A DNA stretch of 64,000 nt from Ostrinia nubilalis (taxonomy: Eukaryota; Arthropoda; Insecta; Lepidoptera; Crambidae), in NCBI RefSeq assembly GCF_963855985.1, contig NC_087104.1, positions 2,542,001-2,606,000 of the forward strand, given 5' to 3'. The notes under the pieces are model-generated. The model was not told the origin of the DNA and did no database searches. It saw only the letters and a program-made list of their open reading frames with translations. A program made the position numbers and the translations under genes. Below, one piece after another: positions 41,145 to 51,479 of this stretch. Position 1 is the stretch's first letter. Every line of letters starts with the position of its first letter.

Positions 41145-43512
41145 CACAGTGGTCTGAAAATGAAGCTCCCATACCATAGAAACTTAATGTCAGAAATTAA
41201 TAAATAAAAATATGCATTGTGTTTAGTATACCTCCCTTTGTTTTACTAATATAGTATGAAGGGTATGAGTTGCTCCATGTGTGAGAAAAAAAATATTTTA
41301 ATTTTTTTTGTATGGAAAAAAACACTTAAAGTGGATTTTTTTAAAACTGAATAGAACTGAAGGGCTGGTACTCACATGAGCTATTGCACCATACATGGCG
41401 ATCAAGATGACATACAATTCTTGTGCCGTTGGGTGCCGCTTTGCACGTAGCAAGCTTTGGAAATTTTGAATTTTCGGTAGGTGATATTTCAAGTCTTAGA
41501 TGTTATTTTATGAAGTTAATAACCGCTTTCAATACGAGAATAGTATGTAAATTAATACTCATAATAACTAGGAATATACTAGGGATATTTTTAAATAATT
41601 TTTATTTTGAAAATATAAAAAAAACAAAAAGTTTAATCATTGAATGAAGTAAGTGAAGTAACCAACCAGTTGGTTGACATTGTTATTAGTTACTAACCTG
41701 CTACTAGTTACTAACCACTGACATTGTTATTAGTTACTAACCTGCTAATGACGTTTTAATGAAAATAATAGAAATCAATATTGATTAAATAAACAACTTA
41801 AAAAATCGAACTGCCTAATAGGCCAATAGAATTACATTTGAAATCGGAAATAATTCCTAAAAAAGATTTTATTGTTTTAATGGCTTCATTTGTTACCCAT
41901 TAAGACTATCCTAAATTTTCGACTTCGACGGAGTTGTGCTTAAGTGGTGGGGGCCCCCGAAAGGGGCGTTTTTTCGGTTTTACGGTTATATCGCGTAAAG
42001 GACGTACCCTATCAAAAACTGGTCTTCATGACGGTTGAAGGGCATTTAATAAGACTAAATTCATATGTTTTGGACAAACCGTTCTTTGTGCTTATCTTCG
42101 AAAAAGTACAAAATGTACGTATAATTAATGATCCTCTCCACGTCCAATGGCTCGACGATACCCGCAGGATTCCAAGTTTTGAAAAGGACCGCCTCAACCA
42201 GTGTAACCCTGTCAAGGCTTACGAGCTGGATGCGCCTATCCTTGTTCGTCCCAGCCATTCGATACCGTTGCCTAATCGATGCCTGGTAACACAGAGTTGT
42301 TCAGGAGAGTGCAAGGAAGAGGTACAGTAACCGCAGTTAAGGAATGGCTAGGATTTTGCTATCAAATGCCCTTCAACCGTCATGAAGACCAGTTTTTGAT
42401 AGGGTAAGTCCTTTACGCGATATAACCGTAAAACCGAAAAAACGCCCCTTTCGGGGGCCCCACCACTTAAGCACAACTCCGTCCAAGTCGAAAAAGATAA
42501 TGCCGGAAATTGACGTTTTTTTTTCTCTATTTTGTTGCAATTTCTTACAAAACTTGCGCGCAAAAAGCAAATCTAGTATGTAAATCATCAAACTTCTAAC
42601 GCTCGTAACTCAGTTCAGACTGAGTTTAGAGGTATACATGTCATAGTAAGTTTGGTTTATTACACTATTTTGTAATCAAAAAACAAAGTTTGGTCGATGG
42701 CCGCGCGAAAAAAAAAGACGCCACCTTCCATACAAAATCTGGCATTGCCATTTAGGATAGTCTTAATGGGTAACAAATGAAGCCATTAAAATAATAAAAT
42801 CTTTTGTAGGAATTATTTCCGATTTCAAATGTAATTCTATTGGCCTATTAGGCAGTTCGATTTTTTAAGTTGTTTATTTAATCAATATTGATTTCTATTA
42901 TTTTCATTAAAACGTCATTAGCAGGTTAGTAACTAATAACAATGTCAGTGGTTAGTAACTAGTAGCAGGTTAGTAACTAATAACAATGTCAACCAACTGG
43001 TTGGTTACTTCATTCAATGATTAAACTTTTTATTTTTTTATATTTTCAAAATAAAAATTATTTAAAAATATCCCTAGTACATTCCTAGTTATTATGAGTA
43101 TTAATTTACATACTATTCTCGTATTGAAAGCGGTTAATAACTTCATAAAATAACATCTAAGACTTGAAATATCACCTACCGAAAATTCAAAATTTCCAAA
43201 GCTTGCTACGTGCAAAGCGGCACCCAACGGCACAAGAATTGTATGTCATCTTGATCGCCATGTATGGTGCAATAGCTCATGTGAGTACCAGCCCTTCAGT
43301 TCTATTCAGTTTAAAAAAAACCACTTTAAGTGTTTTTTTTCCTTACAAAAAAAATTAAAATATTTTTTTTTCTCACACATGGAGCTACTCATACCCTTCA
43401 TAATATATTAATAAAACAAAGGGAGGTATACTAAACACAATGCATATTTTTATTTATTAATTTCTGACATTAAGTTTCTATGGTATGGGAGCTTCATTTT
43501 CAGACCACTGTG
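41145..43512. mobile_element. Transib-like fold-back transposon
   Basis: Both ends are CACAGTGGTCTGAAAATGAA and its inverse. The terminal CACAGTG is identical to the V(D)J recombination heptamer, as expected of Transib. The flanks are CGCCG at 41140-41144 and 43513-43517, a GC-rich 5-bp duplication also typical of Transib. Inverted arms run from 41145-42047 and 42364-43512, and a 316-bp loop lies between. The right arm has about 245 bp (42497-42742) absent from the left. No Transib transposase was recognised. The precise duplication shows the palindromic form itself was inserted. Confidence 0.8.
41944..42330 (+). CDS. Unrecognised frame spanning Transib arm and loop
   Basis: This 128-codon frame starts in the left arm (MVGAPERGVFSV) and continues through the loop (FFVLIFEKVQNVRIINDPLH, SFEKDRLNQCNPVKAYELD). 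The loop part has balanced composition and could be a transposase or captured-gene fragment. The arm part is repeated in inverse at 42348-42563. I do not recognise the family and it may be chance. Confidence 0.25.
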   Translation: MVGAPERGVFSVLRLYRVKDVPYQKLVFMTVEGHLIRLNSYVLDKPFFVLIFEKVQNVRIINDPLHVQWLDDTRRIPSFEKDRLNQCNPVKAYELDAPILVRPSHSIPLPNRCLVTQSCSGECKEEVQ

Positions 43513-43517
43513 CGCCG

Positions 43518-43805
43518 GCGGGGCGCTTCGCTGTAGGTAATTATCGGATGTACCGCGCGGAGTGAGCCAGGCCTGACTATACTACCCAATCGAGCTAACT
43601 GCGCACCTTGCTGGAACGCGAGTCTCCCTCACACTCACCCGCACACCTCCCCGCGTTTGCCCGTCCCTACCAGAGCGTCGATGCGACGTCACGGCTGCCA
43701 GGTGCACCCTTATTGATATTTATTGTCCGTGGTGCATAATCTTTTCTTAAAGGTTTTAAACCTTTGTTTGTCACCTGTCATCCGCTGTGCAATGGAGGGA
43801 AGTCG
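43518..43805. other. CpG-rich flank of the Transib insertion
   Basis: The block is CG-rich (GGATGTACCGCGCGGAGTG, CACCTCCCCGCGTTTGCCC). The element went into GC-rich DNA, in line with its CGCCG target. No gene is recognised. Confidence 0.4.
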
Positions 43806-43975
43806 AACCTTAATTTCGAACTTCTTCTGATTAATTTCGTTGCGGGTCCAATGACAGTTTAACTTTCCCCCGGGACAAACTTGACCTTCATTGGTTGGTT
43901 TTTATGGCGGTCAAGCTGTAGATCCTGGCTACACAGGAGTTGCAGTGGTGGGAACGAGAGGTGAGAATAGTCCCG
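43806..43975 (-). repeat. Dispersed repeat, copy 3
   Basis: This inverse of the 35950-36115 repeat contains GATTAATTTCGTTGCGGGTC, AAACTTGACC, GCGGTCAAGCTGTAGATCC and CACAGGAGTTGCAGTGG. It extends to about 44100 with GGGCACTCATACACGTCCC. A minus frame at 43859-44170 lies over it and is not a host gene. Confidence 0.6.
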
Positions 43976-44373
43976 TGCCAGGTGCGCAGTTAACTCGATG
44001 CCCTTTCTAGGGCACTCATACACGTCCCAAATATGACTTGCCCTACCACCATTTCGGGACAACATATGGGCTGGTGCCCAGAAGTGGCGGAAGAAACTCA
44101 GTTGTATGAAACTCTCCTCAGATCGCGCTAGTATACATATATTAAAAATTGTAAACAGTTTACTTACCAAATAAGTAAAGCCAAACCTAATTCTAGTTAC
44201 AAAGTAAAGTACATACTAAATATCTTTGTAAACTTAACTACGAGTACTTAAATATTGGGCTGAATCAACTCAATGGAATTTTGTTGTAGATTGGAATTGG
44301 GACACGGTATATACCATACTATGAAGTGTCTATTATTGTTCGAAACAATCTATTTCGGTTCTTATCACAATTA

Positions 44374-44520
44374 CGCCCGTATTCACAGACATTACTATGA
44401 GGTCTCACAGTGCGCGTGGACGCACGGGGTGACACACGAACCAATCACAGAGCTCTATTCAACGCTGTGCGTTCGATTTGCTGCTTCATATAAGCAAGCA
44501 TCGTTTGTGAATACGGGCGT
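44374..44520 (-). mobile_element. Harbinger-like MITE, complete copy 5
   Basis: Both TIRs are intact (CGCCCGTATTCACAGAC and GTTTGTGAATACGGGCG). TTA flanks both sides (44371-44373 and 44521-44523). It is about 147 bp and inverted relative to the copies at 15.7-16.0 kb. Confidence 0.85.
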
Positions 44521-45224
44521 TTATGTTTAGAGAAGCGATCACGAATTCGAATTCTATACCGAATGTAAAGTTGTGTAGAGGTAGAAAAAGCGGCTCTTGA
44601 GGTCTCTCAAGGTAGGTAGTCTTACCTACTCAAGTAATTAAACAATTATTTAACTACATGGGTCATATCACAATAAGTTAACGCGCGTTGAACTCTTGAA
44701 GTTGACATTCAAAAACCAGTGTTCAACGCGTGTTCAACTTTTTTGTAATAAGACTCCATAACTCAAGCACAACAAGCATGTAACTCATGTAAGGTTGTTA
44801 ATTATGAAATGGTGCAATTAAAGACCCTATTTGAATTCAACACGACCGAGCATAACGCAAAACTAATTATCTTTTTGAAGTCAATCACATTCGTTTCAAA
44901 ACTCCTCAAGCTCTAATAGAGCTTGTCACAACTTACAAGTGTCATAATAGAGTCTTTGTAGGAATAAAGTTACCATACTTTTGTTTTAAAAATCTAGCTC
45001 ACTGTATTTCCGTCCAATATAAAAGATCATAAAATCAAAATCAAAGATAATATTTATTAGCCTGGACTAATAGAATTAGTATCAATTTGTAGTATAGCAT
45101 AATAGTTATGATAATTTGAATACCTAGAGGCTTTAATTAAATAAATATTCTTGGGTACTGTCCTAATAAGAAAAGCTTGTAACAACGACTTCCTAAAGCA
45201 GAAATATTAATGCACAGAAAGATT
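44521..45224. other. Gene-free AT-rich stretch
   Basis: GTTCAACGCGTGTTCAAC and GTTAACGCGCGTTGAAC occur near 44680-44740 as imperfect repeats. Nothing else is recognised. Confidence 0.4.
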
Positions 45225-45345
45225 TTGTATTGTGCGGGGTTCAAACCCGCGACAGCTATCATAATAGTAAAGTATGTGCCATAGGCCCTAAGTATGAATA
45301 CACAATTAATTAACCGTTGAGCAAATATGCATCTAATAACGTGAT
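45225..45345 (-). mobile_element. tRNA-derived SINE head
   Basis: On the minus strand GCTCAACGGTTAATTAATTG (A-box region) is followed by GTCGCGGGTTTGAACCCCGC, a strong B box with closed T stem. There is no tRNA-like acceptor end, so it is a SINE rather than a tRNA gene. Confidence 0.5.
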
Positions 45346-45593
45346 ACAATCTTCGTGGCCTACTTGTCTGTATAATTGTCTGTCATTCACGATTGTTACT
45401 CAAAACACTTTTAACTGGCAAGGACAAAGTTGCGAAGAATTTTGTGGGTAGACAAAAGGTTTGCACCAGAATGTTAAATTAATTATTTAAAAATTATTTC
45501 CTTTGAGAACAATGAGATAGTCTTCATAGCGTTATTGTTTACATATTTATTGACATGGTCCTGTTAAAACTCTTTCTATTTTCTTTTGATTAA

Positions 45594-45712
45594 TAAGGCT
45601 GGGTTGCTGCACCATCTTACACGCTATCTTATTTTGACAGACGTCAAAAATTTGTCAAACTCCAAAAAATAAACGCCGGTAATTGTTATAGTTACGGTCA
45701 ACATAGTTGGAA
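45594..45712 (+). mobile_element. TA-targeted MITE, family A copy 3
   Basis: TAAGGCTGGGTTGCTGCACC starts it and AACGCCGGTAATTG is internal. The right TIR is degraded. Confidence 0.65.
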
Positions 45713-46071
45713 CGACGAAATATAATACTCTTGTAGGCTTCCTTACGCTTTATGCTTTTACAGAAACACCTGGCAAATTCTGGAAAAAAAATGCTAACCC
45801 TGTATTAATCAGTTTTCAATAAGATATTTCAACTAGATTTTGAGCATAAGAATTTACCACATCCTTATCTTTGATCACGATCGATCAGCATAATCTGTAT
45901 CAGCCTAAATATGCACATGATTGATGCCGACAGCCAATCGTGTTTGTATCAAATCGCGCGGTTATTATACAGGCTGTCAATAATTAATACTTAATTAAAA
46001 AAAGGCATGAAAAGGATGTATAAAAAAACAGAACCAAAGTAAAGTGATTATAGCATGCTGAAGTGGCAAAA

Positions 46072-46262
46072 AGCAGGGCACATAGCACGCAGAACTGACA
46101 GACGATAGGGCAGGGTTCTGGAATGGAGGCCACGTACCTACCGGCAAGTGTGGGACGTCCACCCGAAAGGTGAACTGATGACCTCATAAAGGTTACAGAA
46201 AGACACTGAATTTAAGTCATTGCCATCGGGTCAATCTGATCATTGAGGGAGATCTATGTCAG
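46072..46262 (+). mobile_element. RTE-clade LINE fragment
   Basis: It reads GCAGGGCACATAGCACGC, TAGGGCAGGGTTCTGGAATG, GTGGGACGTCCACCC and GATGACCTCATAAAGG in order. It ends within GAGGGAGATCTATGTCAG, just before a MITE. Confidence 0.7.
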
Positions 46263-46270
46263 GGGGTTGA

Positions 46271-46423
46271 GTGTGAGTTTACATCAAACGTCGTCATTAG
46301 TGAGCGCTTGATGAATGTATGACGGATTGTACAGCGCCTCTAGCGGAAACTTTTTGGAACTAAAATTTTCATACATTTTTTAACGCGCTCAGTGTAGTGA
46401 GGACGTTTGATTTAAACTCGCAC
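46271..46423. mobile_element. MITE, family D
   Basis: TIRs are GTGTGAGTTTACATCAAACG and, inverted, CGTTTGATTTAAACTCGCAC. Inner TGAGCGC and GCGCTCA also pair. It lies next to the RTE fragment and apparently inside its tail. Confidence 0.65.
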
Positions 46424-47099
46424 GAGGGCCTTAGTTGTGGAACTTGTGGACTTCCTGTGATAATCCAAACCTAGGAAGAAAGAAAGAAATCTTCGAAAAA
46501 TTTTGTGATCGTTCAGTAAATGAACTAAAAGCTTGCTATAAAGATTAAATATGGGTATTTTTATTTAATTATTCGAACATGAACTTTTGTCTTACATTAA
46601 ACAATTAAATTATTTTAATTTGCACTTAAATAATTATGGCAAATGGCAACACCCTGTGTCCAAAGACAATTGGTTTAGCAACCGCGCTTGCGTGTGCGAT
46701 ACTATCTGCTGGTTAAATTATATCAGTCACTACGCCGTGATTAGTTCAACAAGCCAGATTAAGAGTGATGGCGTAGTTATGAGGTCACAAGCAAATGGGA
46801 CTTCTGGCGGTATGTCATAAAGTATGGATTTTAGTATCATTCACTTACCTACCGTTGGGTCAAGAACTTAACAGCGTAATACAAATTATCATAGCTAGAC
46901 TATCTGAACTCTGAACAGTAGAAAGGTCAATCTCTTTACTGACTGGATAAGAAAAAACTTTCATGATATTTTAAGACTACTGTTTAAGAATTCTAACATC
47001 TTTGCTGAATGCTGACTTACAATACATTTTAAGTTCAATAGCTCGCACCCCTCTTTCATGGTTTCTGCAGAATACCAGTGGCCGTAACGTGCTCTTCAG
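46424..47099. other. Gene-free stretch
   Basis: A 77-codon frame at 46587-46820 has no recognised motif. No element boundaries are seen. Confidence 0.35.
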
Positions 47100-47222
47100 T
47101 ACGTTATGACCTCATACTGAGCAGAGACCAATTTGGTACAATGTATTTTGCTTTTTAAGTTGATTGTACTTATTGTTTAATTTTTTGGTACCAAATAAAT
47201 GTTTTTTCTTTCTTTCTTTCTA
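47100..47222 (+). mobile_element. LINE 3' end with (TTTC)n tail
   Basis: GACCAATTTGGTACAATG, TTTGGTACCAAATAAATG and a TTTCTTTCTTTCT tail give a retroposon-like 3' end with a poly(A) signal. Confidence 0.45.
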
Positions 47223-47233
47223 ATCTAAATATA

Positions 47234-47550
47234 TAAAATTTTATAAAAAAAAATAAAACCGACTCCAAAAAACCTACACTAAAAAGTAGAAAAATAATTA
47301 CTAATTTCCTACTTATTTATTAGGACAAATTAATATTTATGTAGGTATACCATGATTGATACTTCTGGAGTCGGTGCCAAGATTATGAAACATGTAAAGT
47401 TTGCCTGCACCGACTCCAAAAGTATCAATCATGGTATACCTACATAAATATTAATTTGTCCTAATAAATAAGTAGGAAATTAGTAATTATTTTTCTACTT
47501 TTTAGTGTAGGTTTTTTGGAGTCGGTTTTATTTTTTTTTATAAAATTTTA
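47234..47550. repeat. 317-bp near-perfect inverted repeat
   Basis: Two 144-bp arms (47234-47377 and 47407-47550) around a 29-base loop are almost identical in inverse. The only difference I found is TTCTGGAGTC against the inverse of GACTCCAAAAG. It starts TAAAATTTTATAAAAAAAAA and contains AAAACCGACTCCAAAAAACC. The near identity suggests recent origin or arm conversion. It is non-coding; a transcript would fold into a long double-stranded RNA. Confidence 0.85.
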
Positions 47551-48054
47551 CTTATTTCTTGCTTTTTAGTTAACTAATTATTACCTTGATGTTACCACTG
47601 AAGGTAGGCAGTACATTGACACCATATTCTTCATGTCTAGTGTAAATAATATTCCATACAAAATACAGGTTACCATATAGGAAACCTAAAAGACCTCAAA
47701 CCGTCAGCCCACTTTAAAAACATGAAAGAATACAACTGTTGGTCTATTTGTACTTATAATATTTAAAGAATTATCCTCCAACTCCTAAGCATTAAGGAGT
47801 TGTACCTACCATGACCAATTCATCATGATGAGATGATGAATATCTGATGTAAATACTTGAATAACTTTAGAAACTATACTTATCTATAAAATTAAAAGAA
47901 TTATCCTCCAACTCCTAAGCATTAAGGAGTTTTACCTTCTATCATCAGCTCATCAATATGAGATGATTTCCAGGAGCAAATACTTGAATAACTTAAGAAA
48001 AAGTTTGAAAAACGATATACGTGCCTATAAAATTTGAGGGTTGCCTTCGATTTC

Positions 48055-48243
48055 CCTAGGATCCCATCATCAGATCCTGACTTGGTGACAATGGGACCAC
48101 CTCAGAAGTGTACCCTATCGAACAAAAAAAGAATTTTGAAAATCGGTCCACAATTGACGGAGTAATCGGTGAACATACATAGAAAAAAAAAAAATACATA
48201 CAGTCGAACATATAACCTCCTCCTTTTTTGAAGTCGGTTAAAA
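48055..48243 (-). repeat. Common lepidopteran dispersed repeat end
   Basis: It contains ATGGGACCACC, GAAAATCGGTCCAC, ATACATACAGTCGA and CCTCCTTTTTTGAAGTCGG, words I recall as common in moth and butterfly introns. Its element type is not determined. Confidence 0.5.
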
Positions 48244-48249
48244 AGGAGA

Positions 48250-48607
48250 AACTGACTGAAGTGACTGACATATCAACGCACAGCCTAACCGGCTAAACGT
48301 AGGCACTTGAAATTTGGAAGGAACGTAGCTTAGGTACCGTAGAGGTGCACTAAGAAAGGAATTCCCGAAATTCCCACGGGAACGGGAATTAGCGGGAAAA
48401 TCCTTTTGTATGAAAAATCTAAACCGCTTAAGTTAGACGCTTGAAATTTGGCATGCAGGTACCTTAGTTAACTTAAAGCCTAGTTACAACAGGATATTGC
48501 AAAATTCCCACAAGAACGGGAGTTAGCGGGAAAAAATCTAAACCGCGTAAGATAGATGAAGGGGGTAAAACGGGATCCACGCGTACCAAGTCGCGGGCGG
48601 CCGCTAG
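48250..48607 (+). mobile_element. Helitron-like element
   Basis: It shares GACTGACATATCAACGCAC and GGGATCCACGCGTACC with the other copies and ends AGTCGCGGGCGGCCGCTAG before T. An internal duplication (TAAACCGC and GCGGGAAAA occur twice) makes it longer. The 5' end merges with the preceding repeat. Confidence 0.65.
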
Positions 48608-49696
48608 TTATTACATAAGTTGAAAAAATGTTTTCTGAATTAAGATGTTAAAGTGTTTTAGTTGTTTTGGCTAACAAAGATTAACACAGCACAGTAGATT
48701 TGTCCAACCGTATTCACAAGATTTTCTAACTGTTTTAAGCTCCAACTTTATCTATCTAAACATTAGTGCATTATCAGTTAAGAAATATCTACCAAGATTT
48801 AGGCACTCAAGTATTTATCAAAGGTTTACGCACAGAGAACTGACCTAAGTACTTAAACTAGCTCCAATCTGTTATAATTAAATATAAGATACAACGGCCA
48901 GCCGAACTTGTTGGTATTTGAGTAAATTACAGGTTACATAGTGCCTAATTCACGGCACTAGTTTAACATTAAGTAATGAGAATAACCTTAAATTAAAATT
49001 ATTAGTCAAGACCTAGTTTATAAGGCTGATAATTACGATGTAAGATTAATATGTATTAGAAAACCCTCTGTAGTCTTATGGATATTTGACTCCTAAAATA
49101 GAAAGGCTTTGGTTTGTTTGGTGCCACGTAGATATTTGGATACTTCAAAGTAGGTACGTCTTTTGATTATAGGTACCTTAAGTGATTTATAAATCTAAAT
49201 TTCATTAAGCGTTATACAGCGCCTTCTTATCAAATCTTTAATTTAACTTGTTATGTCCGAGCCTCAAAAATAAATCCCTGCAGACTGAGTTAATTAAACT
49301 TCTTGTCACTATTAATCCTCAACTGGCTTGCAAAGATATAATCACTCAAGAAACTTGATATAAATTAACTTTAGCTTTTTGGAACACTTAATATCAACCC
49401 CCAAAAGATACTGCACTACCTACTTAATGGATGCAGGACTCGGGAGGAGAACTTAAGGAAAACAGTGGCGATCACAATAGATCGTTACTGGGACTTTATA
49501 GAATCAGAATAGCCGCTCAACACAAATAATAATAGTGTAGGACATAATGGATTTGCAAAAATCTAGGCACTTTTTCAGTCAAGGCCCACGAGTTAGCCAC
49601 GTTAAGCATCAGATAACAATTCTGATGACATCCAGCAACAGAATCGCCGCCCGGCACGAAACATTGTTCAGGGGTAGGGTTGTCACCTGACTAATA
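48608..49696. other. Gene-free AT-rich stretch
   Basis: No gene, TIR pair or retroposon end is recognised. Confidence 0.45.
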
Positions 49697-49862
49697 ATTA
49701 TCCTGCTTTCGCCTCCGAGATTTATTTTACCGTGTAGTACCCCTGTACGACAAGCCAATCCGCACACAATATTCAGCGTAGTAGTAGTAAAAAACAAAAG
49801 AGCGGGCAACCCCACCCCTACCACGCTGTGGGCTCGTTGTCCGAGCGGTCTCATTCCTTTGT
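49697..49862 (-). repeat. Duplicated segment, copy 1
   Basis: On the minus strand it reads AATGAGACCGCTCGGACAAC through GCGTGGTAGGGGTGG and GTGCGGATTGGCTTGTCG to ACGGTAAAATAAATCTCGG and a GGCGAAAGCAGG end. It matches 54619-54780 closely in opposite orientation. Confidence 0.8.
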
Positions 49863-50082
49863 GCGCACGCGCAACGACCGCACGCAGTATAAGAAAAATG
49901 CTTAAGTGACGTCACCAGGACGTTTTTACCGACAAAAAACGTAATTATTTTAAGTTGTGCAGTGTAGTGACGAGAATTAGACCCAACACAAGGTTGGTTG
50001 TAACAACTATTTTGTGTAAGTGCTCGTACATTTTTATTATAAGCGTTGTGACACGACGCGTAACTTTGACCCATTTTTAGCT

Positions 50083-50440
50083 CCAAGTTAACGCGCGATG
50101 TTAACCAGTAGCCATTTTTTGCTCCGAGGTAATGCGAGATGTTACCCAGTAGCCATTCTTTTGCTCCGAGGTAATGCGAGATGTTACCCAGTAGCCATTT
50201 TTTTCTCCGAGGTAATGCGAGATGTTACCCAGTAGCCATTTTCTGCTCTAGCGAGTTAATACGAGATATTAACCAGCAACCACTTTATATTCGGTCATTT
50301 TTGCGGGTCATTTTTTAACCAGTAGCGTTAATACAAGATATTAACCAGCAGCCACTTTATGTTCGGTTATTTTTTAACCAGTAGCCGTTTTTTGCTCTAG
50401 CGAGTAAAAACGAGATATTAACTACCGAGATAGCCAGGTA
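50083..50440 (+). repeat. 41 to 44-bp minisatellite
   Basis: At least four adjacent units share TTTGCTCCGAGGTAATGCGA and GATGTTACCCAGTAGCCAT. Later units drift to GCTCTAGCGAGTTAATACGA and ATATTAACCAGCAACCAC. Period is about 41 to 44 bp. Units are contiguous with no unique spacers, so this is not a CRISPR array. Confidence 0.8.
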
Positions 50441-51299
50441 TTGTAATATTATTCACTTTTACGAGTTAAGTATCTTCTTTTCGGCCATTTTTAAAAGCCG
50501 TAAAAACAGAACATAATGAGCTCATACAGAAAAATGTTGCGTTTCTACGAAACTACCCACATTAAGAGCTTGCCTTCTTTGCCTTACACCTTATGAACCA
50601 TCAACCGTCTTGGAGCATGATGACCCGGCGCCGCGGACGCACTCGCCCCAGTCGAGCCTCCGCCTGCTTTTATAACGACCGATGACCCTGTGGCCATACA
50701 CATTGTTCAATGCTACAAAGGGTAACTGAATAATTTTGTTGTTTCGTATTTTTATACATTACACCAATCGATATTGGTCTAAATACAAAGGCTAGTAAGA
50801 AAGAAATAAGTATCAGATCAAAATTCAAAGTGCATTTATGTAGATTCATTACTTGCTATTATAAGGTCAGAATAAAAGATCCTAAATGAACCTTAGGCCG
50901 GTTTGTTGACCGAACCGAGTCGAAGTGGAAATAAATGCCTACTTTATATATGAAGTATGACAATATGTCGTGTTTTCTATGCAACGACTCATATTAACTG
51001 ACATGGTGATTGTGAGTACTTATCAGTCTCACATTTTTTTTGTTGGAAACTTACAAAGATCTTTCTACATTTCCGGTCGGTCGACCAATTACATCGACGG
51101 TCGACAACTATAACTCATTATAATCCTCTAAAACGGGAAAAGAGGTATTTATTTGATATGACAACTAATCCAGGCTGCTGCACTGAATATATAATTTAAG
51201 CTTTAGCCGTTCGCATAACTGTGTGAATCGAGGCTTTATACAGAGGCCGTACCGACAAGCTACGCCCTGCTGTATGGTATGATGGGCTAAGACCTATCA
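50441..51299. other. Gene-free stretch
   Basis: A short CpG-rich piece near 50625-50665 (CCCGGCGCCGCGGACGCAC) stands out. No exon is recognised. Confidence 0.35.
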
Positions 51300-51479
51300 C
51301 CCGCCCGCGGCGCAACCACGCCGCCTTCCACAAGCGCAGGCGCCTTTATTTACGCCGCAGCGCCGCGCCGCCGCCGCCGCATGCCCAGCGCTGCCAGCGC
51401 AACGCGGGAAGCGCCATTAAAGACCGACCAGAACACCAAGGTAACCCGCGTCCCTAGACGACGCGCCATCTATGTACAG
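51300..51479 (+). other. CpG-rich candidate first exon
   Basis: The densest CpG block in this part of the window (CCGCCCGCGGCGCAACCACG, CGCCGCCGCCGCCGC) is followed by ATG at 51381. The frame runs 33 codons (MPSAASATREAPLKTD..., ending AIYVQ) to CAG before GTATGTG, a good donor, in phase 0. The exon at 63007 also begins in phase 0, so the two could be joined. There is no signal peptide, which counts against it as the start of a secreted protease. It may be plain promoter DNA. Confidence 0.25.

Noticed and set aside
43859..44170. 103-codon minus-strand frame
   Set aside because: It lies over a dispersed repeat whose other copies (35950, 22681) do not keep the frame.
50083..50440. CRISPR-like regular repeats
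   Set aside because: Units are contiguous with drift and no unique spacers, and the genome is eukaryotic; it is a minisatellite.
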